Below are positions 6,848 to 15,778 of a stretch of 25,972 nt of DNA, piece by piece. The translations under genes were made by a program, and so were the position numbers. The notes below the pieces were generated by a model. That model was not told the DNA's origin and made no database searches. It worked only from the letters and a program-made list of their open reading frames with translations. Each line of letters opens with the position of its first letter. Positions within the stretch are counted from its first letter, which is position 1. The DNA is from CAADGL01 sp964643885 (GTDB taxonomy: Bacteria; Planctomycetota; Phycisphaerae; UBA1845; Fen-1342): positions 1 to 25,972 of the forward strand of contig CAZXUI010000068.1 of assembly GCA_964643885.1 (NCBI GenBank), read 5' to 3'.

Positions 6848-8608
6848 ATGTCGCGATCGATCGTGCGAAGCCGCGGAGCGTCGTCGGGAGGGTTGGTCGG
6901 GGTACTGCTTCTGGCGGCGTTGGCCGGGCCGGCGGCCGCGGGGCCAGGAGGGCGCACGGCGGAGCTTGTGCCGGGCGACGCGGTGGCTTGCGTGACGGTC
7001 CGTGATGGGGCGGGGAGTCTCGCGAAGCTCAAAGACAGCAAATGGTTAGAGAGCGTCATGGAGAGTCCGGCGTTCGCGGCGATCCGCTCGCAGCCGGAGT
7101 TTCTCCAGGCCCAGGGCGGGGCGTACATGGTGGCCGGGGCGGCGCGGATGGATCCGTGGCAACTGGCGGGCGAGCTGTTGGGGCGGGAGCTGACGCTGGC
7201 GCTCGTACCGCGTGAAGGCGGCGGGGGGCCGGCGCTGGTGGCGGTGATGGAGCCGGCCGACGCGGATGCGGCGCGGCAGGTGGTGGACTCGCTGCTGACG
7301 CTTTCCGGGGCGGCGGTGGCGGGGCGGAGCCGGGAGATCGGCGGTGTGCGCGTATACGAGCTGAACCGCGAGGCGCTGCTGGCGGAGATCGGCGGGCGGT
7401 ATGTGTTGAGCAATCACGCGGCGACGCTGGAGCTGATCGCGCGGCATCACGACAGAGCGGACAAATCCCTGGCGCGGACGGAGGTCTATCAGTCGTCCTG
7501 CAAGCTGGTGGCGCCGGAGGTCGTCGCCTGGGGGATGGTGAACATCCGTCATTTCCGCGAAGCGGATCGGGCGGACTTCGACAGAAAGGCGGACAACGCG
7601 CTGGCGGCGATGCTGCTGGGCGGCGTTTTGCAGGCGGCGCGGACGGCGGACGCGGCCGTGTTCTGGCTGGAGGCGGACGGGGCAGGATTGAGCGTGCGCG
7701 GGCGGTTGGTGGGGGGCGAGTCGAGCGGCGGGGAGCTGGGGCCGTTCGTGGTCGACACGGCGGAGCCGCGCGACATCGGCGCGATCGATGTGCCGGGGCT
7801 GCTGGCGCGCGTGTCCGTGTCGCGGGACTGGTCGGGTCTGTGGGATCAGCGCGAGATGCTGCTGAATGCGGACGGGCTGCGTGACCTGCTGAGCTTCGCC
7901 GGAACCCTGACGACGCTGATGGGGAACCTGGATTTCTCGGGCGAGCTTCTGCCGAGTCTGAACCCGGCGATGCATCTGCTGGCGGCGCGGCAGGAGTTCG
8001 GCGAACAGCCGCCGACGCCGCAGTTGCCGGGCTTTGCATTGCTGCTTCATCTGAAGGACGCGAAGGCACTCGGGCCGAAGCTGGACAACGCGGCGCTGAT
8101 GACGCTGAGCATCATCAACATGGACATGGGCCAGAAGATGCAGCCGCAGTATCAGCTCAGCGTGGACACGTACAAGGGGGTGCGGATGACGGCGGCGCGG
8201 TTCGGTGAGGCGCTGGAGCCGGGGCCGCGCGGCGTCCGCTACAACTTCGAGCCGACGATCGCGACGGTGGGGGACCGGTTCGTGATCGCCACGTCGCGCA
8301 GGCTGATGGAAGGGATCGTCGACGCGCTGGAGAAGCTGCCGGAGGCGCCGCAGCGGGCGGGCAGGGCGGCGGCGGATGTGCTGAGCGTGGACCTGGGCGA
8401 GCTGTATCGCGTGCTGGATGCGAACCGCGAGCTGTTCGTGACCAACCGGATGCTGGAGGAGGACCTGCCGCGCGAGAAGGCGGCTCGGCAGGTGGGAATC
8501 TTCCTCGATGCGGCGCGGCTGCTGCGCGACCTGACGGTGGAGCTGGAGCCGGCGGCCGGCGGGTTCGGCGTGTCGGCGCGGCTGCGGCTGGCGGTTGAGG
8601 CGAAGTAG
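6848..8608 (+). CDS. Secreted protein of unknown function, DUF3352-like
   Basis: A 586-residue protein. The ATG at 6848 is chosen because it opens a signal peptide (MSRSIVRSRG, then GLVGVLLLAALAGPAAA/GPGG); the open frame extends much further upstream only because of high GC. After the signal, the sequence starts ELVPGDAVACVTVRD and continues with blocks such as LALVPREGGGGPALVAVMEP, GGRYVLSN and ATVGDRFVIATS. This layout recalls the DUF3352-type planctomycete proteins that begin LPADTxAYVxV, but the assignment is by style rather than by a diagnostic motif. No catalytic residues are evident. It is probably the first gene of a plus-strand unit with DUF1800 (27 bases downstream) and DUF1501. 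The ribosome binding site is weak (GGGG). Confidence 0.65.
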   Translation: MSRSIVRSRGASSGGLVGVLLLAALAGPAAAGPGGRTAELVPGDAVACVTVRDGAGSLAKLKDSKWLESVMESPAFAAIRSQPEFLQAQGGAYMVAGAARMDPWQLAGELLGRELTLALVPREGGGGPALVAVMEPADADAARQVVDSLLTLSGAAVAGRSREIGGVRVYELNREALLAEIGGRYVLSNHAATLELIARHHDRADKSLARTEVYQSSCKLVAPEVVAWGMVNIRHFREADRADFDRKADNALAAMLLGGVLQAARTADAAVFWLEADGAGLSVRGRLVGGESSGGELGPFVVDTAEPRDIGAIDVPGLLARVSVSRDWSGLWDQREMLLNADGLRDLLSFAGTLTTLMGNLDFSGELLPSLNPAMHLLAARQEFGEQPPTPQLPGFALLLHLKDAKALGPKLDNAALMTLSIINMDMGQKMQPQYQLSVDTYKGVRMTAARFGEALEPGPRGVRYNFEPTIATVGDRFVIATSRRLMEGIVDALEKLPEAPQRAGRAAADVLSVDLGELYRVLDANRELFVTNRMLEEDLPREKAARQVGIFLDAARLLRDLTVELEPAAGGFGVSARLRLAVEAK

Positions 8609-8635
8609 CGGCGGCGGCCGGCGGAGGGTCGAGTG

Positions 8636-9952
8636 ATGTCGGCGTTGGAGCCGTATCGCGCCGGTCGTGACGGCCCGTGGGGCTGGGCGCAGGCGGGGCA
8701 CCTGCTGCGGCGGGCCGGATTCTGCGGCAGCGCGGACGAGATTCGGGCCGCGCTCGAGGCGGGGCTGGACGCGACGGTGGAGCGGCTGCTGGACGAGCGC
8801 GAGCGGTCGCAGCGCTGCCTCGAGCTGGAAGAGGCGGCGGCGGGGCTGGCGGCCAGCGGGAGCATCGAGAAGCTGGCGGCGTGGTGGCTGCTGCGGATGG
8901 TTCATACGAGCCGGCCGCTGCGGGCGCGGATGGCGCTGCTGTGGCACAATCACTTTGCGACGAGCAATCAGAAGGTGAATTCGCCGGCGATGATGCTTCA
9001 GCAGATGCAGACGCTCGAGCGGCACGCGCTGGGGCGATTCGATGAGCTGCTGCTGGCGGTGTCGCGCGATCCGGCGATGATCGTCTGGCTCGACGGCGAC
9101 TCGAACCGCAAGGGGCACCCGAACGAGAACTACGCGAGGGAGCTGTTCGAGCTATTCTCGCTGGGGCCGGGCCATTACAGCGAGCAGGATATCCAGCAGG
9201 CGGCCCGGGCGTTCAGCGGCTGGCACCAGAAGGGCGGGCGGTTTCATTTTCAGCCGCGGTTGCATGACGAGGGGGAGAAGACGGTCTTCGGGCGGACGGG
9301 CAGCTTCGACGGGGGCGACATCGTGCGGATGGCGGTGGATCATCCCGCGTGCGCGGCGTTCATCGGCCGCAAACTGTTGCGCGAGTTCGTCTGCGCCGAG
9401 CCGGGCGAGCCGGTGGTCGAGGCGCTGGCGGCGGTGATTCGCGCTGAGCAGTTCGACCTGGCGGCGGTGATGCGTCGGCTGCTGCTGAGCCGGGCGATGT
9501 TCGACGAAGGGAACTACCGGGCGCGGATCAAGTCTCCGGTGGAGTTCTGCGTGGGGCTGGCGCGGAGCTTCGAGATGCGTGTGCCGGGGCCGGCGCTTCA
9601 TCAGGCGGCGTCGCAGATGGGGCAGCGTTTGCTGGAGCCGCCCAGCGTGAAGGGCTGGGAGGGGCATCGGCGCTGGATCAACTCGGCGACGATGCTGGTG
9701 CGGATGAACGCGGCGACGGTGGCGGCATCGGGCGACGAGGGGCGCGGGCTCGATGCGGGCGAGTGGGTGCGGCGGATGGAGATCGCCGACGCGGGGGCGG
9801 CGGTGCGATTCGCGTGTGAAGTGATGCTGGACGGGCGCGTGCCGGCGGAACTGCGGAGCGAGCTGGAGCGCGTGTGCGTGGGCGGGGCGGAGGCGGCGCT
9901 GCGGACGGCGGTCGCGGCGATCGGCTCGAGCCCGCTGTATCAGCTCGCGTGA
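8636..9952 (+). CDS. DUF1800 family protein
   Basis: A 438-residue DUF1800 protein. Typical landmarks are HLLRRAGF near the N terminus, the WHNHFAT block, the QMQTLERHALG helix, WLDGDSNRKGHPNENYAREL with its conserved Asn and Glu, and PPSVKGWEGHRRWIN near the C terminus. The ATG at 8636 is preferred over the GTG at 8633 because GGAGG lies 8 bases before it. In planctomycetes DUF1800 genes are nearly always followed by DUF1501, as here, and the pair is thought to act together outside the cytoplasm; the biochemical role is not established. No clear signal peptide is visible on this member. A 150-base gap filled with palindromic repeats separates it from DUF1501, which is wider than usual. Confidence 0.92.
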   Translation: MSALEPYRAGRDGPWGWAQAGHLLRRAGFCGSADEIRAALEAGLDATVERLLDERERSQRCLELEEAAAGLAASGSIEKLAAWWLLRMVHTSRPLRARMALLWHNHFATSNQKVNSPAMMLQQMQTLERHALGRFDELLLAVSRDPAMIVWLDGDSNRKGHPNENYARELFELFSLGPGHYSEQDIQQAARAFSGWHQKGGRFHFQPRLHDEGEKTVFGRTGSFDGGDIVRMAVDHPACAAFIGRKLLREFVCAEPGEPVVEALAAVIRAEQFDLAAVMRRLLLSRAMFDEGNYRARIKSPVEFCVGLARSFEMRVPGPALHQAASQMGQRLLEPPSVKGWEGHRRWINSATMLVRMNAATVAASGDEGRGLDAGEWVRRMEIADAGAAVRFACEVMLDGRVPAELRSELERVCVGGAEAALRTAVAAIGSSPLYQLA

Positions 9953-10014
9953 GCATGAGATTGGCTCGTGGTAGAGTTCGAATGGGGCGGGGTGGAGTTG
10001 GGTGTGAGAGGGTG

Positions 10015-10090
10015 GACCGGTCGGAGACTGGTTCCCCAAGGGCCTGAATGGACCGGTCAGAGACCGGTCCCCCAGGTGACCGGTCCCCCA
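10015..10090 (+). repeat. ACCGGTC palindromic repeats inside the DUF1800-DUF1501 unit
   Basis: Two full copies (about 10015-10038 and 10051-10075) and a half copy (10078-10090) of the 28-bp element lie between DUF1800 and DUF1501. The first copy has GACTGGT in the right arm, which in plus-strand RNA would still pair through a G-U wobble. The half copy ends directly before the AGGAG of the DUF1501 gene, so the repeats form its leader. Confidence 0.9.
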
Positions 10091-10102
10091 CAGGAGATCG
10101 AG

Positions 10103-11326
10103 ATGCACATCACGCGGCGCGAGTTTCTGGTGCAGAGTGCCGGCGGGCTGACGCTGGCGGCGGCGAGTGCCTGTCTGCCGGCCGTGCTGGCCCGCACCGC
10201 GCGGGCCGCGACGCAGACGCCGGCCAACGGGCGCATCCTGGTCATGCTCCAGCTCACCGGCGGCAACGACGGGCTGAACACGGTCGTGCCGTTTCGCGAT
10301 GAGAACTATCGCCGCATGCGGCCGACGCTGGCGATCGCGCGGCGCGAGGTGCACGCCCTCAATGACGAGGTGGGGCTGTGCCCTCAGCTTCGGCCGCTCA
10401 AGGAGATGTTCGACGACGGGTGGCTGAGCGTCGTGCAGGGCGTGGGCTATCCGAACCCGAATCGCTCGCACTTCGAGTCCATGGATATCTGGCACTGCGC
10501 CGACCCGTCGCTGAAGCGCCGCGAGAGCGGCTGGCTGGGGCGGGCGCTCGAGCTGGACGCCGGGCTGGCCGCGCTGAACCTGGACGAGGCCCCGCTGCCG
10601 CTGGCGCTGCGGGCCGAAAGCGTCGAAGTGCCGAGCGTGCAGACGATCGAGAGCTTCCGGCTGCGCGACGGCGGGGAGGGGCGGACGCGGGCGGCGATCG
10701 AGGCGGTCCTGTCGGCCGGGCAGGAGGGGCCGGCCAGCGACGCGGAGTTCATTCGCCGCACGGCGGTCTCGGCCTGCGAGAACGCGCGGCGGCTGGAGCA
10801 CGTCGCGGGCGAGCAGCGGGGCGGCTATCCGGCGTATGGGCTGGCGCGGCGGCTGCGGCAGATCGCGCGGCTGATCGCGTCCGACTTCGGACCGCGGATC
10901 TACTACACGTCGCTGGGCGGATTCGATACGCACGCGCGGCAGCGGACGCTGCACCCGGCGCTGATGGACGAGCTGGGCCAGAGCGTGAGGGCGTTTTTCG
11001 ACGATCTGAAGCAGCAGGGGCTGGCCGAGCAGGTGCTGCTGGTGGCGTTCAGCGAGTTCGGGCGGCGGGCGGAGGAGAACGCGAGCCTGGGGACGGATCA
11101 CGGCGCGGCGGCGCCGGTGATTCTGGCGGGGCCGGGTGTGCGGCCGGGCGTGATCGGGCCGTCGCCCGACCTGTCGAAGCTGGTCGACGGGGACGTGCCG
11201 CACAGGGTGGATTTCCGCGAGATCTACGCGGCGGTGCTGGAGAAGTGGCTGTCGGTTCCGTCGCGGGCGATTCTGGGGGAGCGGTTCACGCCCATCGACG
11301 TGCTGCGATCGGTGGCGCACACATAG
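10103..11326 (+). CDS. DUF1501 family protein, Tat-exported
   Basis: A 407-residue DUF1501 protein, a family with an alkaline-phosphatase/sulfatase-like fold. The ATG at 10103 follows AGGAG by six bases and starts a twin-arginine signal (ITRREFLVQSAGG, hydrophobic stretch, TARA/AT), so it is exported folded. Landmarks include LQLTGGNDGLNTVVPF, the FESMDIWH block, SLGGFDTHARQ with conserved Asp and His, and AFSEFGRRAEEN followed by TDHGAAAPVILAG. These are the usual metal-site-like residues of the family. It is the partner of the DUF1800 protein encoded just upstream. The enzymatic activity is not known. Confidence 0.93.
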   Translation: MHITRREFLVQSAGGLTLAAASACLPAVLARTARAATQTPANGRILVMLQLTGGNDGLNTVVPFRDENYRRMRPTLAIARREVHALNDEVGLCPQLRPLKEMFDDGWLSVVQGVGYPNPNRSHFESMDIWHCADPSLKRRESGWLGRALELDAGLAALNLDEAPLPLALRAESVEVPSVQTIESFRLRDGGEGRTRAAIEAVLSAGQEGPASDAEFIRRTAVSACENARRLEHVAGEQRGGYPAYGLARRLRQIARLIASDFGPRIYYTSLGGFDTHARQRTLHPALMDELGQSVRAFFDDLKQQGLAEQVLLVAFSEFGRRAEENASLGTDHGAAAPVILAGPGVRPGVIGPSPDLSKLVDGDVPHRVDFREIYAAVLEKWLSVPSRAILGERFTPIDVLRSVAHT

Positions 11327-11369
11327 CGCGTTCACCGGTCGATTTGACTTCGTGCGAATCCAGCTGATA

Positions 11370-12131
11370 CTACTGGTGCAGGTCCGAACCCGCTGTGAAG
11401 GGCGGTAGTAGGTCCTGCTCTTTTCTTGTTGGACCCTGATCATGCCCTCCGGATCGAGCCTGGACGCGTCCCTCACGAGGATCGGAGCGAGCGCGTTGAA
11501 GGCGTCGCTCGCGCCATACCGACGCGTGGTGCCGTCCGGCCGTTCTCTCCGCAGTAGCGCGTAGGCGGCGAAGTCGGCGGCCTGGATGAAATAGGAACTC
11601 TCGGAGTCCTTGAAGATCGGATCCTCGATGATCCGGCCGGTGGGCGCGTTCATCAATCGCTTGCCGTACTGGCTGGGGATCGGATTGAATCTGCTCATCC
11701 TTCGGAGCATCTGCGTGTACGGGGGCCTCGTTGCCGCGGTCGCAAAAGAGAAGCGCGCAAGCGTCGCACTTCGTCATGGCCCTGTTGATTCGGTTAGCCA
11801 GCCGCTCGAACGCGCGCAGACAACGACTCATGGGGCCGTACGCATTGAACAGTCGTGCGCCCGGCAATGAACTGATTGCCGCGAGAAATGCCCGGTAGAT
11901 CTGGACTCGGCGCGCTTTCGGAACGATCCCGTCCCCCGGGCGACCTCGGCCGGAAACGAGCTTCCAGGCGCGCAATTCTGCGTTTGTGTAGATGCCGTCG
12001 GTCCCTCGAAGCGAGCGGCGAAAGGCCCTCAGTCGCGCGAGTGCTGGCTTCCACTGAAGCGCCGGAATGGCGAGGGCCGAGTACGCTGCCGCAAGTTTGT
12101 CGTGCGAGTCGTCGAGATAGATGAGGTACAT
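11370..12131 (-). pseudogene. DUF3800 domain protein, frameshifted
   Basis: The minus-strand frame from ATG 12131 begins MYLIYLDDSHDK, the acidic N-terminal motif of DUF3800 proteins, and runs to CALLFCDRGNEAP. There the domain continues in another frame as YTQMLRRMSRFNPIPSQYG and then FIQAADFAAYALLRRERPDG, the conserved C-terminal motif. The shift maps to a run of five G on the plus strand (11721-11725): removing one base joins the two halves exactly. The original frame instead ends at TAG 11372-11370. The shifted frame has no early stop, so the true C terminus is uncertain and a second lesion near 11390 is possible. DUF3800 genes are often found on mobile DNA; their function is unknown. It could also be a sequencing error. 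Confidence 0.75.
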
Positions 12132-12562
12132 TCGGCTCTCTCGAACGTGCCTGATACACGGCCCTCGTCTGCCCGCCCGTGCCTGGATCGTTCGTTGGGG
12201 CCGCAAGTCCGGGGCGTGAACCGCGCCACCTTCTTGCGAGCTGCCAGTGGATGCGGCCCGCACGGTGAAACGTTGCCGCATTTCGGGAGATCGGACATCG
12301 CTCGATGCCAGAATCCGCTCGAGCCGTCGGCTTCGTGGCGGCAAAGAACCGTCGCGCGATTTCTCCATGTCAAGTAGATGAGCGTGTGGCAGGGGTTCCG
12401 CCACCGCCGATTGAGCATCGAAAGCGCGATGAAGCGTCGGCGAGATAAGCGCGCTGATGCAGATACAGAGCATCACTGGCGTGAACGCATCGGGCGTGGG
12501 GCTCAGCGCTGCCAGGACGCATGGCCCAAGCGACCAGATCGTGCACCGAGTTGCGTGTTTCG
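12132..12562. other. Intergenic stretch without a recognisable gene
   Basis: Some 430 bases between the DUF3800 pseudogene and the glycosyltransferase gene. Composition is more balanced than in the neighbours. Short open frames exist on both strands, but none has a convincing start, ribosome binding site or domain. Confidence 0.5.
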
Positions 12563-13774
12563 CTAGCCGGCCTGATGCGATTGTGAACGGCCAGGCGACC
12601 TAACGCTGCGATCCGTCACGCGTACTCTGAACCAGCAATACACCGGCGCGGGCGTGCGCGGCGAGAGGGCTGCGAAGCGCTGCTCCGCGTGCACGAAGGA
12701 CATGTTGCTGACGACGATCGCGTCGACGGGGTGGCGCAGGGCCTCGTCGGTCGAGACGACCGGCAGGTCGCGGTACTGGCCGGTCGCCTGGCAGAAGCGG
12801 TCGTCGGCGACGGCGAGCATCCGCAGGCCGGCCGCGCGGGCCCCACGCCAGAAGGCGTAGATATTCTTGCCGAGGTCCGCCAGGATGATGCGGCGGACGC
12901 CCATGGCCCGGAGCCGCTGCATCTCGTGCTCGACCTGCTGCCAGCGCAGCAGGCGCTCGAGCGGCTCGCCGTGCAGCCGCCACTGGCGATAGCGCAGGCG
13001 GTCCAGCCGGGCCAGAAGCGCCCCAGCCTGCCTGCCGGCCGAATACGCCTCCTCGTGGCCGTTCAGTCGCGCCAGCCACTGGTAGCGCTGCCGCCATTCC
13101 TGGTTGTAGATGCGGGCGACGGGCGTCGGAAAGTAGCGGGCGATCAGGCGCAGATTGTTGCGGATGTCATAGCGGGCCACGCGCTCGGATTGCCTGGCCG
13201 TCGGCGACTTTAGATGCTCGACGTGCAGGTCGGGCAGCGTTTCGATCCGCCAGCCGGCCGCCAGCAGCCGGCAGCTCACGTCGTATTCCTCGGCGGCCAT
13301 GAACAGCGAGGCGTCGAGGCCGCCCACCTCGCGCAGCGCGGCGGTGCGAATGCCCACGCCGCAGCCGATGAAGACGTCCGGCAGGGCGCTGCACTCCTGG
13401 CTGCCGTCGGGCAGGTGGACCAGGCAGCTTGCGGCCGCCAGGTCCGGCCGGCGGCGGAAGTGCTCGAGCATGCGCGGCAGGCAGTCGGGATGCGGATAGG
13501 AATCGTCGTCGAGAAAAAGGGTGATTTCGCCGCGGACGCGGGGCAGGGCGTACGCCTTGGCACACGCGCCGCGATTGCGGCGGAGCGGGACGAGCGTCAC
13601 ATCCGGGAACCGGGCGGCGGTCTGGCGCGTCGCATCCGTGGAGGCGTTGTCGACGACGAAGATTTCGCGCTGGGCGGCGGACAGGCCGCAGTCGGCGAGC
13701 TGGGCGAGCGTGTGGGCGAGCACATCCGCGCGGTTGTGCGTGGCGAGGACAATGCTGACCAGCGGCTGTCTCAT
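12563..13774 (-). CDS. GT2 family glycosyltransferase with C-terminal Rossmann-like extension
   Basis: A 403-residue protein. The N-terminal GT-A domain has SIVLATHNRADVL, the nucleotide-binding Asp42 (VVDNASTD), the DxD-type LDDDS (88-92) that binds metal and nucleotide sugar, and the acceptor-site acidic motif AAEEYD (161-165). After about residue 220 comes an extension: a helical linker rich in Arg, Gln and Trp, then RRIILADLGKNIYAFWRGAR and DAIVVSNMSFVHAEQ, which looks like one nucleotide-binding Rossmann half of the kind seen in sugar-modifying enzymes. It likely transfers a sugar onto a surface glycan or lipid. Its ATG overlaps the stop of the upstream HldE-like gene by four bases (ATGA), so both are cotranslated. 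Confidence 0.9.
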   Translation of the reverse strand: MRQPLVSIVLATHNRADVLAHTLAQLADCGLSAAQREIFVVDNASTDATRQTAARFPDVTLVPLRRNRGACAKAYALPRVRGEITLFLDDDSYPHPDCLPRMLEHFRRRPDLAAASCLVHLPDGSQECSALPDVFIGCGVGIRTAALREVGGLDASLFMAAEEYDVSCRLLAAGWRIETLPDLHVEHLKSPTARQSERVARYDIRNNLRLIARYFPTPVARIYNQEWRQRYQWLARLNGHEEAYSAGRQAGALLARLDRLRYRQWRLHGEPLERLLRWQQVEHEMQRLRAMGVRRIILADLGKNIYAFWRGARAAGLRMLAVADDRFCQATGQYRDLPVVSTDEALRHPVDAIVVSNMSFVHAEQRFAALSPRTPAPVYCWFRVRVTDRSVRSPGRSQSHQAG

Positions 13775-15489
13775 CCGCGCGGCTCCGCGGCGTGCAGGGG
13801 GCTGTGCAGCGTATCGACGGCGGTGTCGTCGGCCGGTTCGCCGGCCGTGGCGGATTCGTCGAGCACGAAGCGGCTCTCGGGCCGCAGCTCGGGGCGGTGA
13901 TGCAGCCAGGTGCGCAGCTCGTCGGCCGTGATCAGCGAGCGGCCGAGGCGCGTTGCGGCCAGCGAGCCGGCCGCCGCGGCCAGGTAGGTGGCGAGCTGGA
14001 GCGAGCCGCCGAGCGTGAGTGTGAGCGTGGCGAGCGCGAGGGCGGCCTCTTCGCTGCCGAGCGGATCGGCGTGAAAGTCGGCCAGTGACGGGATGAAGGT
14101 GCTGCGGAGGCGCTCGGGCAGTGCCTGGGGCGGGCGGCGGTGCAGCGTGTCGCCGTCGACGGTTTGTGTGGGGGACGGCTCGGCCGGGCGGCCGTCGAAT
14201 GCAGTCAGGCCGCGCTTATGCAGGGAGACCAGCGCGACCTGTCCGCCGGTGCGGCTGAGCAGTTGCCAGGCGACGGCCGACAGGCCGGAGGTCATGTCAT
14301 GCATCGCCTCGCGCAGGCGGCGCTCGGAGAGAGCGAGGATGTCGGTGCCCTTGAGGGCGCTGATGTTGGCCCGCGGGGCGGGTGCGTGGCCGGCGGTGGT
14401 CAGGCCGGCCTTGCGGGCGGCGGTTGTCACGGCCCAGGCCAGGCCGGGCGTGACGAGACCCAGGCCGTGGTCGGACCAGAAGAGAGCGCGGGCGTCGTAG
14501 AGCGCGTCGCGGACGCGCTGGAACGTGCGGTTCTCGGTGGCGCTGTCGAGCGGGGCGCTGGCGCCGGCGGTGACGTGAAAGAGCCGCGTGTCGTCGCTGA
14601 CGAAGGTGGTCCGCTGCACGAGTTGCGCGCGAGTCCGCGGCAGGATGCACTCGATACCGGCCGCGGCGCAGTCTTCCTGGAGCGACTGCGACAGGTCGTC
14701 GTCGCCGACGCCCGTGACCAGCAGCGGCCGGGCGCCGAGGGCGTGCAGGGCGAAGGCCAGGCCGGCCGCTCCGCCCCAGTAGCCGGTCGATTCGAGCTGC
14801 TGGAGCGAGACGGCGGGGGCATCGTCGGCCATCTCGCGCGCGTCGCAGAGCACGTAGCGTTCGCGGACCGCGTCGCCGATGACGAGCACGGGCGTGCCGG
14901 CGAGCTGGGCGAGCCGGTGCGTCGTCGTGTGCAGGTTGATGCCGTCGCGCTGGCAGATGGAGCGCAGCCGGCAGGCGTCGAGCCGGGCGTCGCGGCTGAG
15001 CGTCTGGATCAGGCGCGTGCTGCTGAAGACGACGTCGCCGCTGTGAAAGACGACCCGGCCGCCGTAGCCTTCGACTCGCTGGCGCTCTGCCAGGAAGCGC
15101 TCGTCGCTGGAGGTGGCGTATTCACGTCCCTTGACGTAGATGTCGGGGCGGAGCTGCTCGATGATCTCGCAGGCGGTCGGGTGGGCGTCGATGACGACCC
15201 AGTCGACGAATTCGAGGGCGGCGAGGTTCTCGGCCCGCAGGTCCTGAGGAATGTAGGGGCGGTCGGGGCCCTTGCTGATGCCGGCGTCGCCGGTGAGGGA
15301 GACGACGAGCAGGTCGCCGAGCTGGCGGGCGGCCTGAAGATAGCGCACGTGGCCGGGGTGGACGATGTCGAAGCAGCCGTGGCAGTGGACGATGCGCCGG
15401 CCGCGGGCTTGCTCTCTGCGCAGCGTGGCGGCGAGCGTGGCGGCGTCGACGATCTTGCGGCTGGGGTGGCTGCTGGGGCGGGTGGTCAC
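13771..15489 (-). CDS. HldE/RfaE-like protein with cytidylyltransferase and PfkB domains in reversed order
   Basis: A 572-residue fusion. Residues 30-165 form a nucleotidyltransferase of the RfaE/GCT type, with HGCFDIVHPGH (37-47, holding the HxGH signature), DLRAENLAAL and FSSTRLIQ. Residues 200-530 follow the PfkB kinase fold (VLVIGD, GGAAGLAFAL, VGDDD, SDHGLGLVTP, ALVSLHKRG). In HldE the kinase comes first and the transferase second; here the order is reversed. The kinase GAGD loop is replaced by GSEE (478-481), and the sugar-site residues near its start are altered (RERY for DRY, GGAAG for GGAAN), so the kinase half may be inactive. The GTG start at 15489 is chosen because the frame upstream is disordered Pro/Arg-rich and no other start precedes the domain. 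The protein is probably used in activating a heptose-like sugar for surface glycan, coupled with the downstream GT2 gene. Confidence 0.85.
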   Translation of the reverse strand: MTTRPSSHPSRKIVDAATLAATLRREQARGRRIVHCHGCFDIVHPGHVRYLQAARQLGDLLVVSLTGDAGISKGPDRPYIPQDLRAENLAALEFVDWVVIDAHPTACEIIEQLRPDIYVKGREYATSSDERFLAERQRVEGYGGRVVFHSGDVVFSSTRLIQTLSRDARLDACRLRSICQRDGINLHTTTHRLAQLAGTPVLVIGDAVRERYVLCDAREMADDAPAVSLQQLESTGYWGGAAGLAFALHALGARPLLVTGVGDDDLSQSLQEDCAAAGIECILPRTRAQLVQRTTFVSDDTRLFHVTAGASAPLDSATENRTFQRVRDALYDARALFWSDHGLGLVTPGLAWAVTTAARKAGLTTAGHAPAPRANISALKGTDILALSERRLREAMHDMTSGLSAVAWQLLSRTGGQVALVSLHKRGLTAFDGRPAEPSPTQTVDGDTLHRRPPQALPERLRSTFIPSLADFHADPLGSEEAALALATLTLTLGGSLQLATYLAAAAGSLAATRLGRSLITADELRTWLHHRPELRPESRFVLDESATAGEPADDTAVDTLHSPLHAAEPRG

Positions 15490-15778
15490 GTTGCGGCGGC
15501 TCCGGTGGTTTGGCTCGTGTGTGCTGCGCGTCTGTTGCGCGGCCGGGCGGTGGACGGCGCGCGGTTCCCGGGGTGAGTATCGGAAGCGTGGACGGGCGGG
15601 ATGCAGGGATTGCGGGGAGGGTGTGCGGGCCAGGGCGCGGGTTGCGCATTGGGAGCGGCCGGGCGGGTTATTGGACGTGCCTCGTGGGGCGGATGGTGGC
15701 GTCGCGGGCGGCGATTCCGTAAGAGGTGCTCTGGAGGGCAATTCTGCGGCGCGCGAAGGAGCATCTGGAGTGTGATCG

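Noticed and set aside
7046..9118. Long minus-strand open frame opposite the secreted protein and DUF1800 genes
   Set aside because: Low-complexity Arg/Pro/Gln/His composition and no domain; it is the shadow of the plus-strand genes.
9152..11710. Very long minus-strand open frame (852 codons)
   Set aside because: It lies opposite DUF1800 and DUF1501, is Arg/Pro/His-rich, and arises from high third-position GC. Only its first part (11724 down to about 11390) is meaningful, as the second half of the DUF3800 domain.
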